64,000 bases of DNA from Cellvibrio japonicus Ueda107 (GTDB lineage Bacteria; Pseudomonadota; Gammaproteobacteria; Pseudomonadales; Cellvibrionaceae): the NCBI RefSeq assembly GCF_000019225.1, contig NC_010995.1, positions 186,001 through 250,000 on the forward strand. Reading direction: 5' to 3'. The notes under the pieces were generated by a model. That model saw only the letters and a list, made by a program, of their open reading frames with translations. It ran no database searches and was not told the origin of the DNA. Below are positions 44,198 through 51,623 of this stretch, piece after piece. Made by a program: the position numbers and the translations under genes. How positions within the stretch are numbered: the stretch's first letter is position 1; each line of letters starts with the position of its first letter.

Positions 44198-45358
44198 ATG
44201 AGACTCGCTATTCCAAAAGAGCGCCGTGCGCATGAGCGACGTGTCGCCGCAACGCCGGAGACCGTCAAAAAATTTATTGCCTTGGGTTTTGATGTGACGG
44301 TTGAAGCCGGTGCTGGCCTTGCCAGTCGCATCACCGATGAAGATTACCGCAATGCCGGCGCCAGTGTTGTTGACGATCCTGCAAGCCTGCTGGGCCAGGC
44401 GGATGTCGTATTGAAAGTGCAGCGCCCGCTGTTGGCAGGTGAAGGCGAGCTGGATGAGTTATCGCTGATGAAACGCGATGCTTTATTAGTTGCCATTCTT
44501 TCCCCCTATGCAGATGCCAAAGCCGTTGAGGCTTACGCTAAGGCGGGGGTAACCAGTATGGCCCTGGAGTTTGTGCCGCGCATTACCCGTGCGCAATCGA
44601 TGGATGTGCTGAGTTCGCAGTCCAACCTTGCCGGTTATCGCGCTGTGCTGGAGGCCATTAATGTCTATGACCGCGCCATGCCGATGATGATGACGGCTGC
44701 CGGTACAGTGGCACCGGCCCGCGTTATGGTGCTGGGTGCGGGTGTGGCCGGTTTGCAGGCGATTGCAACGGCACGTCGCCTGGGTGCCATTGTGTCCGCA
44801 ACAGATGTTCGCCCGGCGTCGAAAGAACAAGTGGAAAGCCTTGGCGGCAAATTCATCATGGTTGAGTCCGAGGAAACCAAGCAGGCGGAAACCGCTGGCG
44901 GTTATGCCAAGGAAATGAGCGATGATTACAAGCGTCGCCAGGCTGAATTGGTCGCGGAGACCTTGAAAAAACAGGATATCGCCATTTGCACGGCATTGAT
45001 TCCCGGTCGCAAGGCACCAACCCTTATCAATGATGAGATGGTGTACAGCATGCGCCCCGGCTCTGTGATTGTTGACCTTGCCGCCGAGCAGGGTGGCAAT
45101 TGCACCCTCACCAAACCGGGCGAGGTTGTTGAGGTCAATGGTGTCACCATTATCGGTTTATTCAATATTCCCAGCCGTATTTCTGCAGACGCCAGTGCGC
45201 TCTATGCGAAAAACCTGCTCAACTACCTGACGCCACTGGTGGATACTGCTAGCAAACAATTAGCCATTAACTGGCAGGATGAAATCGTTGCGGCCACCAC
45301 ATTGACCCGTGCCGGTGAAGTGGTTCATCCCAATTTCAAAGCGCCCAGTGCGACTTAA
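44198..45358 (+). CDS. pntAa: NAD(P) transhydrogenase subunit alpha part 1 PntAa
   Basis: 386 residues, NAD-binding domain I only, as in the three-subunit (Rhodospirillum-type) enzyme. MRLAIPKERRAHERRVAATP, GAGVAGLQAIATARRLGA, and TALIPGRKAPTLI with SVIVDLAAEQGGNC. Strong ribosome site (AGGGGAC). With PntAb and PntB it uses proton flow to make NADPH from NADH. It lies between two uronate genes. Confidence 0.94.
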   Translation: MRLAIPKERRAHERRVAATPETVKKFIALGFDVTVEAGAGLASRITDEDYRNAGASVVDDPASLLGQADVVLKVQRPLLAGEGELDELSLMKRDALLVAILSPYADAKAVEAYAKAGVTSMALEFVPRITRAQSMDVLSSQSNLAGYRAVLEAINVYDRAMPMMMTAAGTVAPARVMVLGAGVAGLQAIATARRLGAIVSATDVRPASKEQVESLGGKFIMVESEETKQAETAGGYAKEMSDDYKRRQAELVAETLKKQDIAICTALIPGRKAPTLINDEMVYSMRPGSVIVDLAAEQGGNCTLTKPGEVVEVNGVTIIGLFNIPSRISADASALYAKNLLNYLTPLVDTASKQLAINWQDEIVAATTLTRAGEVVHPNFKAPSAT

Positions 45359-45372
45359 GTGAGGATTCCCAA

Positions 45373-45657
45373 ATGGAAGGTCAATTTGTTTCGCAATTGT
45401 CTATTTTTGTACTGGCGATTTTCGTTGGCTACTACGTGGTGTGGAGTGTAACCCCCGCTTTGCATACGCCATTGATGGCGGTCACCAATGCAATCTCCAG
45501 TGTGATTATTGTCGGTGCACTGATTGCAGTCGGCCCCGAAGGTGTCAGCCTGTCCAAGGTGCTTGGTTTTGTGGCCATGGTACTCGCCGCGATCAATATC
45601 TTTGGTGGCTTTACGGTCACTCAACGCATGCTTGCCATGTATAAAAAGAAAAAATAA
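45373..45657 (+). CDS. pntAb: NAD(P) transhydrogenase subunit alpha part 2 PntAb
   Basis: 94 residues, three membrane helices (about 5-25, 32-52, 58-80), ending in MYKKKK. It is the small membrane subunit of the three-gene enzyme, between domain I and PntB, with GAGGATTCCC before the ATG. Spacing 14 bases after pntAa and 15 before pntB. Confidence 0.93.
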   Translation: MEGQFVSQLSIFVLAIFVGYYVVWSVTPALHTPLMAVTNAISSVIIVGALIAVGPEGVSLSKVLGFVAMVLAAINIFGGFTVTQRMLAMYKKKK

Positions 45658-45672
45658 TCCGGGGGAATCTCT

Positions 45673-47076
45673 ATGTCATCTACTTATGAAAGCCTGACAT
45701 CGCTCGCCTATTTGGTGGCGGCAGTGCTGTTTATCATGGCCCTGCGCGGGCTGTCCTCACCGGAATCTTCCCGCCGCGGTAATTTCTTCGGGATGCTGGG
45801 TATGGCGATTGCCATCGTCACTACTATCCTCAGCCCGGCAGTCACTTCCTATACCTGGATTGTGGTAGCCCTGCTGATCGGTGCGGTGATTGGTATTGTC
45901 ATCGCGCGCAAAATTGCCATGACGGCGATGCCGCAACTGGTTGCCGCGTTCCATAGCCTGGTAGGTTTGGCGGCTGTGTTGGTAGCCGGTGCTGCGTTTA
46001 GTAATCCGGAAGCTTTCGGTATTGTGAATGCGGCCGGTGAAATCTATATCGCCAGTCGTATTGAAATGGGCCTGGGTGTAGTGATTGGTGCAATTACTTT
46101 TTCCGGTTCCGTTATCGCGTTTACCAAGCTGCAGGGCCTGGTATCTGGCAAGCCAATGGTGTTCGGCGGCCAGCATTTACTCAATGCCTTGATCGGCGCT
46201 GTCATTATTGGCCTGATCGGTTATTTCTGTGTAGAACAGGCTCCCTGGGTGTTCTGGACCATGACGGCGCTGGCGTTTGTGATCGGTATTTTACTGATTA
46301 TTCCCATCGGCGGTGCGGATATGCCGGTTGTGGTATCCATGCTCAATTCCTATTCCGGTTGGGCTGCTGCGGGTATCGGTTTTACCCTGCATAATGATGC
46401 ACTGATTGTAACTGGTGCACTAGTCGGCTCGTCAGGGGCAATTCTCTCCTATATCATGTGCAAAGGCATGAATCGCTCGTTCTTCAATGTGATCTTGGGT
46501 GGTTTTGGCGCCGATGCGTCGGCAGCGGCTGCCAGTGGTGGCGAAGATCGTCCGGTGAAGCGTGGCAGTGCCGAAGATGCGGCATTTATCATGAAAAATG
46601 CCGGTTCGGTAATCATTGTGCCAGGTTATGGTATGGCGGTCGCACAGGCGCAACACGCCCTGCGTGAAATGGCGGATGAACTGAAGCACGCGGGTGTCAA
46701 GGTCAGCTATGCCATCCACCCGGTTGCCGGACGTATGCCTGGCCACATGAACGTACTGCTGGCCGAAGCTAATGTTCCCTATGACGAAGTGTTTGAGCTG
46801 GAGGACATTAACAATGAATTCCAAACGGCGGATGTGGCCTTTGTGATAGGTGCTAATGACGTGACCAACCCGGCAGCAAAAACCAATCCGCAGAGTCCGA
46901 TTTTTGGTATGCCTATCCTGGAAGTGGAAAAGGCGCGCACTGTGCTGTTCGTCAAGCGCTCCATGGCGTCAGGTTATGCCGGTGTAGAGAATGAGTTGTT
47001 CCATCGCGACAACACCATGATGCTGTTTGGCGATGCGAAGAAAATGGTTGAAACCATTGTTAAAAACCTTGCGTAA
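45673..47076 (+). CDS. pntB: NAD(P) transhydrogenase subunit beta PntB
   Basis: 467 residues. About nine membrane helices (1-260), then the NADP-binding domain III: VPGYGMAVAQAQHALREM, HPVAGRMPGHMNVLLAEA, VPYDEVFELEDINNEF and VIGANDVTNPAA. It holds the proton channel and binds NADP(H). Last of the three pnt genes, with a clear terminator 15 bases after the stop. Confidence 0.96.
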   Translation: MSSTYESLTSLAYLVAAVLFIMALRGLSSPESSRRGNFFGMLGMAIAIVTTILSPAVTSYTWIVVALLIGAVIGIVIARKIAMTAMPQLVAAFHSLVGLAAVLVAGAAFSNPEAFGIVNAAGEIYIASRIEMGLGVVIGAITFSGSVIAFTKLQGLVSGKPMVFGGQHLLNALIGAVIIGLIGYFCVEQAPWVFWTMTALAFVIGILLIIPIGGADMPVVVSMLNSYSGWAAAGIGFTLHNDALIVTGALVGSSGAILSYIMCKGMNRSFFNVILGGFGADASAAAASGGEDRPVKRGSAEDAAFIMKNAGSVIIVPGYGMAVAQAQHALREMADELKHAGVKVSYAIHPVAGRMPGHMNVLLAEANVPYDEVFELEDINNEFQTADVAFVIGANDVTNPAAKTNPQSPIFGMPILEVEKARTVLFVKRSMASGYAGVENELFHRDNTMMLFGDAKKMVETIVKNLA

Positions 47077-47090
47077 TTTTCTAGCCCTGT

Positions 47091-47118
47091 TGAGCGCTCC
47101 CGTAGCGCTCTTTTTTTA
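47091..47118 (+). terminator. Rho-independent terminator after pntB
   Basis: Stem GAGCGCT/AGCGCTC, 5-base loop, then seven T. Confidence 0.9.
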
Positions 47119-47153
47119 CTTGTGGGCGGCAGTGATTAACCTGGAGTTACCCC

Positions 47154-47552
47154 ATGAAAATTGAACATTTCGCCATTAATGTTGCTGATCCTGTTGCTAT
47201 GGCGGACTGGTATGTTACCCACATGGGCCTGCGTGTAGTGCGCAAACAGGAGGGTGGTGCGAACACCCATTTCCTGGCAGACGACAGCGGTGATGTGATG
47301 TTGGAGATTTACAACAATCCACCGGATGAGGTGCCGGATTACGCAGCGATGAATCCGCTGTTACTGCATTTGGCGTTTGTGTGTGAAAACCCTGAACAAA
47401 AGCGTGCGCAGTTGGAGGCGGTCGGTGCCAGCTTTGCAGAAGAAGTACATATTAAAGATGGTTCGCATCTGGTGATGATGCGCGATCCCTGGGGGTTGTC
47501 GATCCAGTTGTGCAAACGCGGTAGCAAGATGCTGCGTTGCCAGCAGTCGTGA
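47154..47552 (+). CDS. VOC-superfamily (glyoxalase/dioxygenase fold) protein
   Basis: 132 residues, one VOC domain made of two beta-alpha-beta-beta-beta units. IEHFAINVADPVAMADWYVTHMGL starts the first; LLHLAFVCENPEQKRAQLEAVGA and MMRDPWGLSIQLCKR the second. Metal ligands are likely His (first strand), His (LLHLAF) and Glu/Gln near the end. Reaction unknown. It lies after the pnt terminator and converges on kdgK, so its link with uronate use is only positional. Confidence 0.85.
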   Translation: MKIEHFAINVADPVAMADWYVTHMGLRVVRKQEGGANTHFLADDSGDVMLEIYNNPPDEVPDYAAMNPLLLHLAFVCENPEQKRAQLEAVGASFAEEVHIKDGSHLVMMRDPWGLSIQLCKRGSKMLRCQQS

Positions 47553-47567
47553 ATGATGTGTGATTAG

Positions 47568-47592
47568 CAAAGCCGCACTGGATGCGGCTTTG
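47568..47592. terminator. Hairpin between converging VOC and kdgK genes
   Basis: Perfect CAAAGCCGC/GCGGCTTTG stem with a 7-base loop. U-tracts are short on both strands, so strength is uncertain. Confidence 0.6.
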
Positions 47593-47603
47593 CCTTACAG
47601 GCC

Positions 47604-48545
47604 CTAAGCGCCGAGCTCTTTAGCAAAAACAGCCTTATCAATAATAGCGCCGCGATGGCGAATGATAATGCTTGCACAGCGAATACCTTGTTTGGCCGAG
47701 TCTTCCAGTGACTTGTGCGTCAGGCGTCCGGCAAGGTAACCGGCATTGAAGGTATCGCCAGCACCTGTGGTATCTACCACGCCCTGCACGGGTGGCACGG
47801 GTACGCGCAGTTCGCCTTCGTGCGTGATAATCACGGCATCGTCGGCACCGCGCTTGAGCACCAGCTCGCGCAGGCGGAACTCAGCGTAGCGTTGTTTGCA
47901 GCCTTCAATGGTGTCGTCGCCCCACAGCAGTTGTTCATCATCGAGTGTGAGCAGGGCAATATCGGTGTATTTCATCATCGACAGCATTGCCTGCTGGGCC
48001 TCGTGTTTATCGGCCCACAGGCGTGGGCGATAGTTACTGTCGTAAGCAATAGTCACACCCTGCTGGCGCAGCTTGTGCAAACTGTTGTAGAGGAACTCGC
48101 GCGATGCTGCGCCGATGATGGCAAGCGTAATACCACTCAGGTATACGCAGTCGCAATTCGCCAGCTGTTGGCAGAGGTTATCGGCAGCTTCCTGGGTGGC
48201 AAACAATTCTCGCGCAGGTGCCTCTTTGCGCCAGTAGAAGAATTCGCGCTCGCCGTCAGGGCGGTTGCGGATAATGTAGAGGCCCGGTGAGCGGCCGGGT
48301 AATTGTTTGATCAGATCCGTGCTTATGTTGTCATCGCGCATGCGCTGCAGGATTTGCGCACTGTAAGGATCGTCACCCAACTGGGTGACATAGTCTGTTT
48401 GCAAGCCCAGGCGCGCCATGTACACCGATGTGTTGTAGGTGTCGCCTGCAAAAGATAAGGCCATGATTTCGCGGCCATTGCTGTCGGCAGTGGGAAAGGG
48501 AGAAAGCTCCACCATCACTTCGCCAATCGCTGCTATATGTGCCAT
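47604..48545 (-). CDS. kdgK: 2-keto-3-deoxygluconate kinase KdgK (PfkB family)
   Basis: 313 residues from MAHIAAIGEVMVELSPF; the frame is open 49 codons further upstream but that part has no ribosome site. Ribokinase-fold motifs: FAGDTYNTSVYMARLG near the N-terminus, the GAGDTFNAGYLAG anion hole/catalytic Asp near 260. KdgK phosphorylates KDG to KDPG for the Entner-Doudoroff aldolase. Both arms of the region make KDG, so this is their junction. It runs opposite to the rightward set. Confidence 0.9.
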   Translation of the reverse strand: MAHIAAIGEVMVELSPFPTADSNGREIMALSFAGDTYNTSVYMARLGLQTDYVTQLGDDPYSAQILQRMRDDNISTDLIKQLPGRSPGLYIIRNRPDGEREFFYWRKEAPARELFATQEAADNLCQQLANCDCVYLSGITLAIIGAASREFLYNSLHKLRQQGVTIAYDSNYRPRLWADKHEAQQAMLSMMKYTDIALLTLDDEQLLWGDDTIEGCKQRYAEFRLRELVLKRGADDAVIITHEGELRVPVPPVQGVVDTTGAGDTFNAGYLAGRLTHKSLEDSAKQGIRCASIIIRHRGAIIDKAVFAKELGA

Positions 48546-48805
48546 GGTGATAATTCCAGGAGTCAAAAAAACGAGGGAAACCGCCGTGTTATTCGGTTGT
48601 TTATTCGCCGCAAAATATAACACTACTGCTGCGCGAAAAATAGAAAATTTATGGGTTTTATTGCGCTGCCAATGGGCTGCATGGAAATCCACTGTTGCGA
48701 TAAAAAGTGTTTTTATTCACTGAGCCAGTGTGTATGGTTCAGGTAAACTGTTGTGCGTTAAAAACTGCGGATTTGCTTGTTAATCAACTTTGTTGGATGT
48801 AGATA

Positions 48806-50284
48806 ATGAACCGTTTAAACCAAGAACAACTTTCCCTGTTACCTAAGGATGTTATTTTACCCCGCTATGACCGCAATTCGCTGAAGGCGGGCATTGTACA
48901 TTTGGGAATAGGTGCATTTCACCGCGCGCACCAGGCGTTTTATACCGAAGCCGTATTGAATGAATTTGGCGGTGATTGGGGAATTGTTGGTTGCAGCCTG
49001 CGCTCCCCCAGTGTGCGCGACCAATTAGTACCGCAAGATTGCCTTTACACCCTGGTTGAGCGTTCCGGTGAGGGTGAGAAACTGCAAATTATTGGCGCAG
49101 TAAAAGACACTGTGGTTGGCCCTGAAAATCCACAAGCATTGGTTGCCATTATTGCTGAAAGCAATATTAAGATTGTATCCCTGACGGTGACTGAGAAAGG
49201 TTATTGCCACGACCCTGCCACCGGTAATTTAAACCTGAATCACCCTGACATTGTTCACGATCTTGCCAACCTGGATCGCCCAGTCTCGGCTATTGGATTC
49301 CTGGTGGCTGCCCTGAAAAAACGTTACGAGGCCGGACAAAAAGCCTTTACGTTATTAAGCTGCGATAACCTGCCCAATAACGGTGAAGTGCTGGAAAAAG
49401 TGATCGTGCAATTTGCCCAGCAAATAGATGCCTCATTAGCGCAGTGGATTAAAACCAACGCCACCTTTCCCTGCACCATGATCGACCGCATTGTGCCGGC
49501 TACCACCGATGACGATCGTCGCGATATAGAGGCGCGCCTGGGTGTGCGCGATGAAGGTATGGTGGTGTGTGAACCCTTTACCCAGTGGGTTGTGGAAGAC
49601 AAGTTTGCCGATGGGCGCCCCGCCTGGGAAAAAGTGGGTGTGTTGATGGTTGAGGATGTGCGTGTGTTTGAAAAAATCAAACTGCGTTTACTCAATGGTG
49701 CCCACTCCACCATGGCCTACACCGGCTACCTGTCGGGTTTCCAATACATCAGTGAAGTGATGGAGCAGCCCGCTTTTGTCAACCTGGTAAAAACCTATAT
49801 GGCGCGCGAGGCGGGTGAAACAGTCAGCGCCCCTGCGGGATTTGATATTGAAGCTTACAAACAGCAACTGCGCGATCGCTTCTCCAACAAAGCACTCAAG
49901 CATCGCACCTGGCAAATTGCAATGGACGGCTCACAAAAGCTGCCCCAGCGTTTGTTGGAAACCCTGCGCGAGCAATTGGCCGGTAATGGCCATATTGATA
50001 TTTTGTGCCTGGGTGTTGCCGCCTGGATTCGCTATGTGTCCGGTGTGGATGAGCAGGGCAATCCTATCGAGGTTTCCGATCCACTGGCAAAAGAATTGCG
50101 TGCAGCCTGCGATGCTAACCAGGGTAATCCGGCTGGAATGGTCAAGGCTATTGTCGGTATCCAGAAAGTATTTGGAAGTGACTTGATCGATGCCACCCCA
50201 TTTGTTCAAACCACAACCCAGTGGCTTGAGCGTTTTTATGCCAAAGGTGTATTGGCCAGTGTGCAGGACGCTTTTGGTCATTAA
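48806..50284 (+). CDS. UxuB-like uronate (fructuronate/tagaturonate) reductase, mannitol dehydrogenase family
   Basis: 492 residues. IVHLGIGAFHRAHQAFYTEAVL is the Rossmann start of the polyol dehydrogenase family; KIKLRLLNGAHSTMAYTGYLSG carries the catalytic Lys-Asn-His. The match is to UxuB/mannitol-dehydrogenase type proteins, not to UxaB. UxuB reduces fructuronate to mannonate; next to uxaA, tagaturonate to altronate would be the needed step. Substrate is therefore uncertain. Uses NAD(H). No mannonate dehydratase (uxuA) is in the window. Confidence 0.85.
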   Translation: MNRLNQEQLSLLPKDVILPRYDRNSLKAGIVHLGIGAFHRAHQAFYTEAVLNEFGGDWGIVGCSLRSPSVRDQLVPQDCLYTLVERSGEGEKLQIIGAVKDTVVGPENPQALVAIIAESNIKIVSLTVTEKGYCHDPATGNLNLNHPDIVHDLANLDRPVSAIGFLVAALKKRYEAGQKAFTLLSCDNLPNNGEVLEKVIVQFAQQIDASLAQWIKTNATFPCTMIDRIVPATTDDDRRDIEARLGVRDEGMVVCEPFTQWVVEDKFADGRPAWEKVGVLMVEDVRVFEKIKLRLLNGAHSTMAYTGYLSGFQYISEVMEQPAFVNLVKTYMAREAGETVSAPAGFDIEAYKQQLRDRFSNKALKHRTWQIAMDGSQKLPQRLLETLREQLAGNGHIDILCLGVAAWIRYVSGVDEQGNPIEVSDPLAKELRAACDANQGNPAGMVKAIVGIQKVFGSDLIDATPFVQTTTQWLERFYAKGVLASVQDAFGH

Positions 50285-50297
50285 TCGCTTTTATTTT

Positions 50298-50337
50298 CAT
50301 TCCTGCATGTCCCATGGCGAAGGGACATGCAGGAATG
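50298..50337 (+). other. Perfect 16-bp stem-loop between the UxuB-like and methylesterase genes
   Basis: CATTCCTGCATGTCCC and its exact complement around an 8-base loop, 13 bases after the reductase stop. No U-tract follows. Probably an mRNA processing or stability element. Confidence 0.7.
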
Positions 50338-50358
50338 TCATGAACTATCCAGGTTGGT

Positions 50359-51471
50359 ATGAGGTATATCATGGTGCGCGCAGCTGCGGTGCTGGCTATT
50401 TGTGTGCTGGTATTAGGGTGTTTGTATCGTCCGGGCACTGTGCGCGACATTCATTATCAGGCGCGTGTTGATAAAACCATTTCTGCTGCCAATGTATATC
50501 CCAGCATCCAGGCTGCCTTGGATGCTGCACCTGCCGCGGCGACTGAGCCATACCGTATTTTGGTGGCCTCTGGCGATTACTACGAAAAGCTGGTTATCAA
50601 TAAACCTAACATCCATATCGTTGGTGCAGGCCCGGCCAGCACGCGCCTGTATTTTGATGCTTACGCGGGCCAGAGCTATGCGCAGGGTAAAACCTGGGGC
50701 ACGTCCGGCTCCGCGACCTTGACGGTGCGCGCGCCTGGCGTTTTGTTACAACAACTGACGATTGAGAATACCTTTGATTTTTTGGCGAATGATGCCTTGG
50801 CAGTAGATGATCCAGCGCGTATCCAGCACACCCAGGCTGTTGCACTCTTGCTGGATACTGGCAGTGATCGCTTTATCGGTCGCCAACTGCATTTGTTGGG
50901 TTATCAGGATACGCTTTATATCAATGCAGGCCGCAGCTGGTTTGATCGCAGCCTGGTAGCCGGTAACGTCGATTATATTTTTGGCAGAGGCAATGCGCTG
51001 TTTACCCATTCCGAGATTCGCACCCTGGGGCGTAACAAAACAAGTTTCCCTCATGGTTATATCACTGCACCCTCGACACAAATCAGTGATCATTACGGTC
51101 TGACGTTTATCCATTGCAAGTTAACACGCGTTGCCGGTGTGCCGGATAATTCTGTGCCTCTGGGGCGCCCCTGGCATCCCACGACCCAGTTTGCCGATGG
51201 GCGCTATGCCGACCCGAATGCCATTGGTAAATCCGTGTTTATTAACACCTGGATGGATGCGCACATTACCCGCGATGGTTGGTATTCCATGAGTGGCACT
51301 GCCAAAGATGGTATCAGCAAGGTGCAATTCACACCGGAGGATTCCCGCTTCTTTGAATATCAAAGTGCGGGACCGGGCGCGCAGGTAAATAGCAAGCGTC
51401 GCCAGCTTTCTGCCCGGGAGGCAGAAGACTATACACCGGAAAAAATCCTGGGTGAGTGGTATCCACAATAA
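50359..51471 (+). CDS. CE8 pectin methylesterase, lipoprotein
   Basis: 370 residues. Signal peptide with lipobox VLGC. The right-handed beta-helix of CE8 has YPSIQAALDAAP, TQAVALLL (oxyanion Gln), GYQDTLY (first catalytic Asp), VDYIFGRGNALF (second Asp) and LGRPWHP (Arg/Trp of the active site). It removes methyl groups from homogalacturonan, making it open to pectate lyases and GH28. The lipid anchor suggests action at the outer membrane on oligomers rather than free secretion, as in E. coli YbhC or Dickeya PemB. Confidence 0.92.
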   Translation: MRYIMVRAAAVLAICVLVLGCLYRPGTVRDIHYQARVDKTISAANVYPSIQAALDAAPAAATEPYRILVASGDYYEKLVINKPNIHIVGAGPASTRLYFDAYAGQSYAQGKTWGTSGSATLTVRAPGVLLQQLTIENTFDFLANDALAVDDPARIQHTQAVALLLDTGSDRFIGRQLHLLGYQDTLYINAGRSWFDRSLVAGNVDYIFGRGNALFTHSEIRTLGRNKTSFPHGYITAPSTQISDHYGLTFIHCKLTRVAGVPDNSVPLGRPWHPTTQFADGRYADPNAIGKSVFINTWMDAHITRDGWYSMSGTAKDGISKVQFTPEDSRFFEYQSAGPGAQVNSKRRQLSAREAEDYTPEKILGEWYPQ

Positions 51472-51623
51472 TGAAAAAATGCAAATTGGATAGTTGATAT
51501 AACAGAATTTTTATTGCCTGGTTAAGATAAGTTCATATCACTTATTTGTCGCACTCTTGTCATAAAAATGTCATAAGCCCTGCCTAGATTGAACTGCGTC
51601 ACACGTCATGTTCTTTCCTGCTT

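Noticed and set aside
32831..51471. Classical Bacteroidetes-type PUL with SusC/SusD
   Set aside because: There is a TonB-dependent receptor but no SusD-like lipoprotein or hybrid two-component sensor; the layout is that of gammaproteobacterial degraders.
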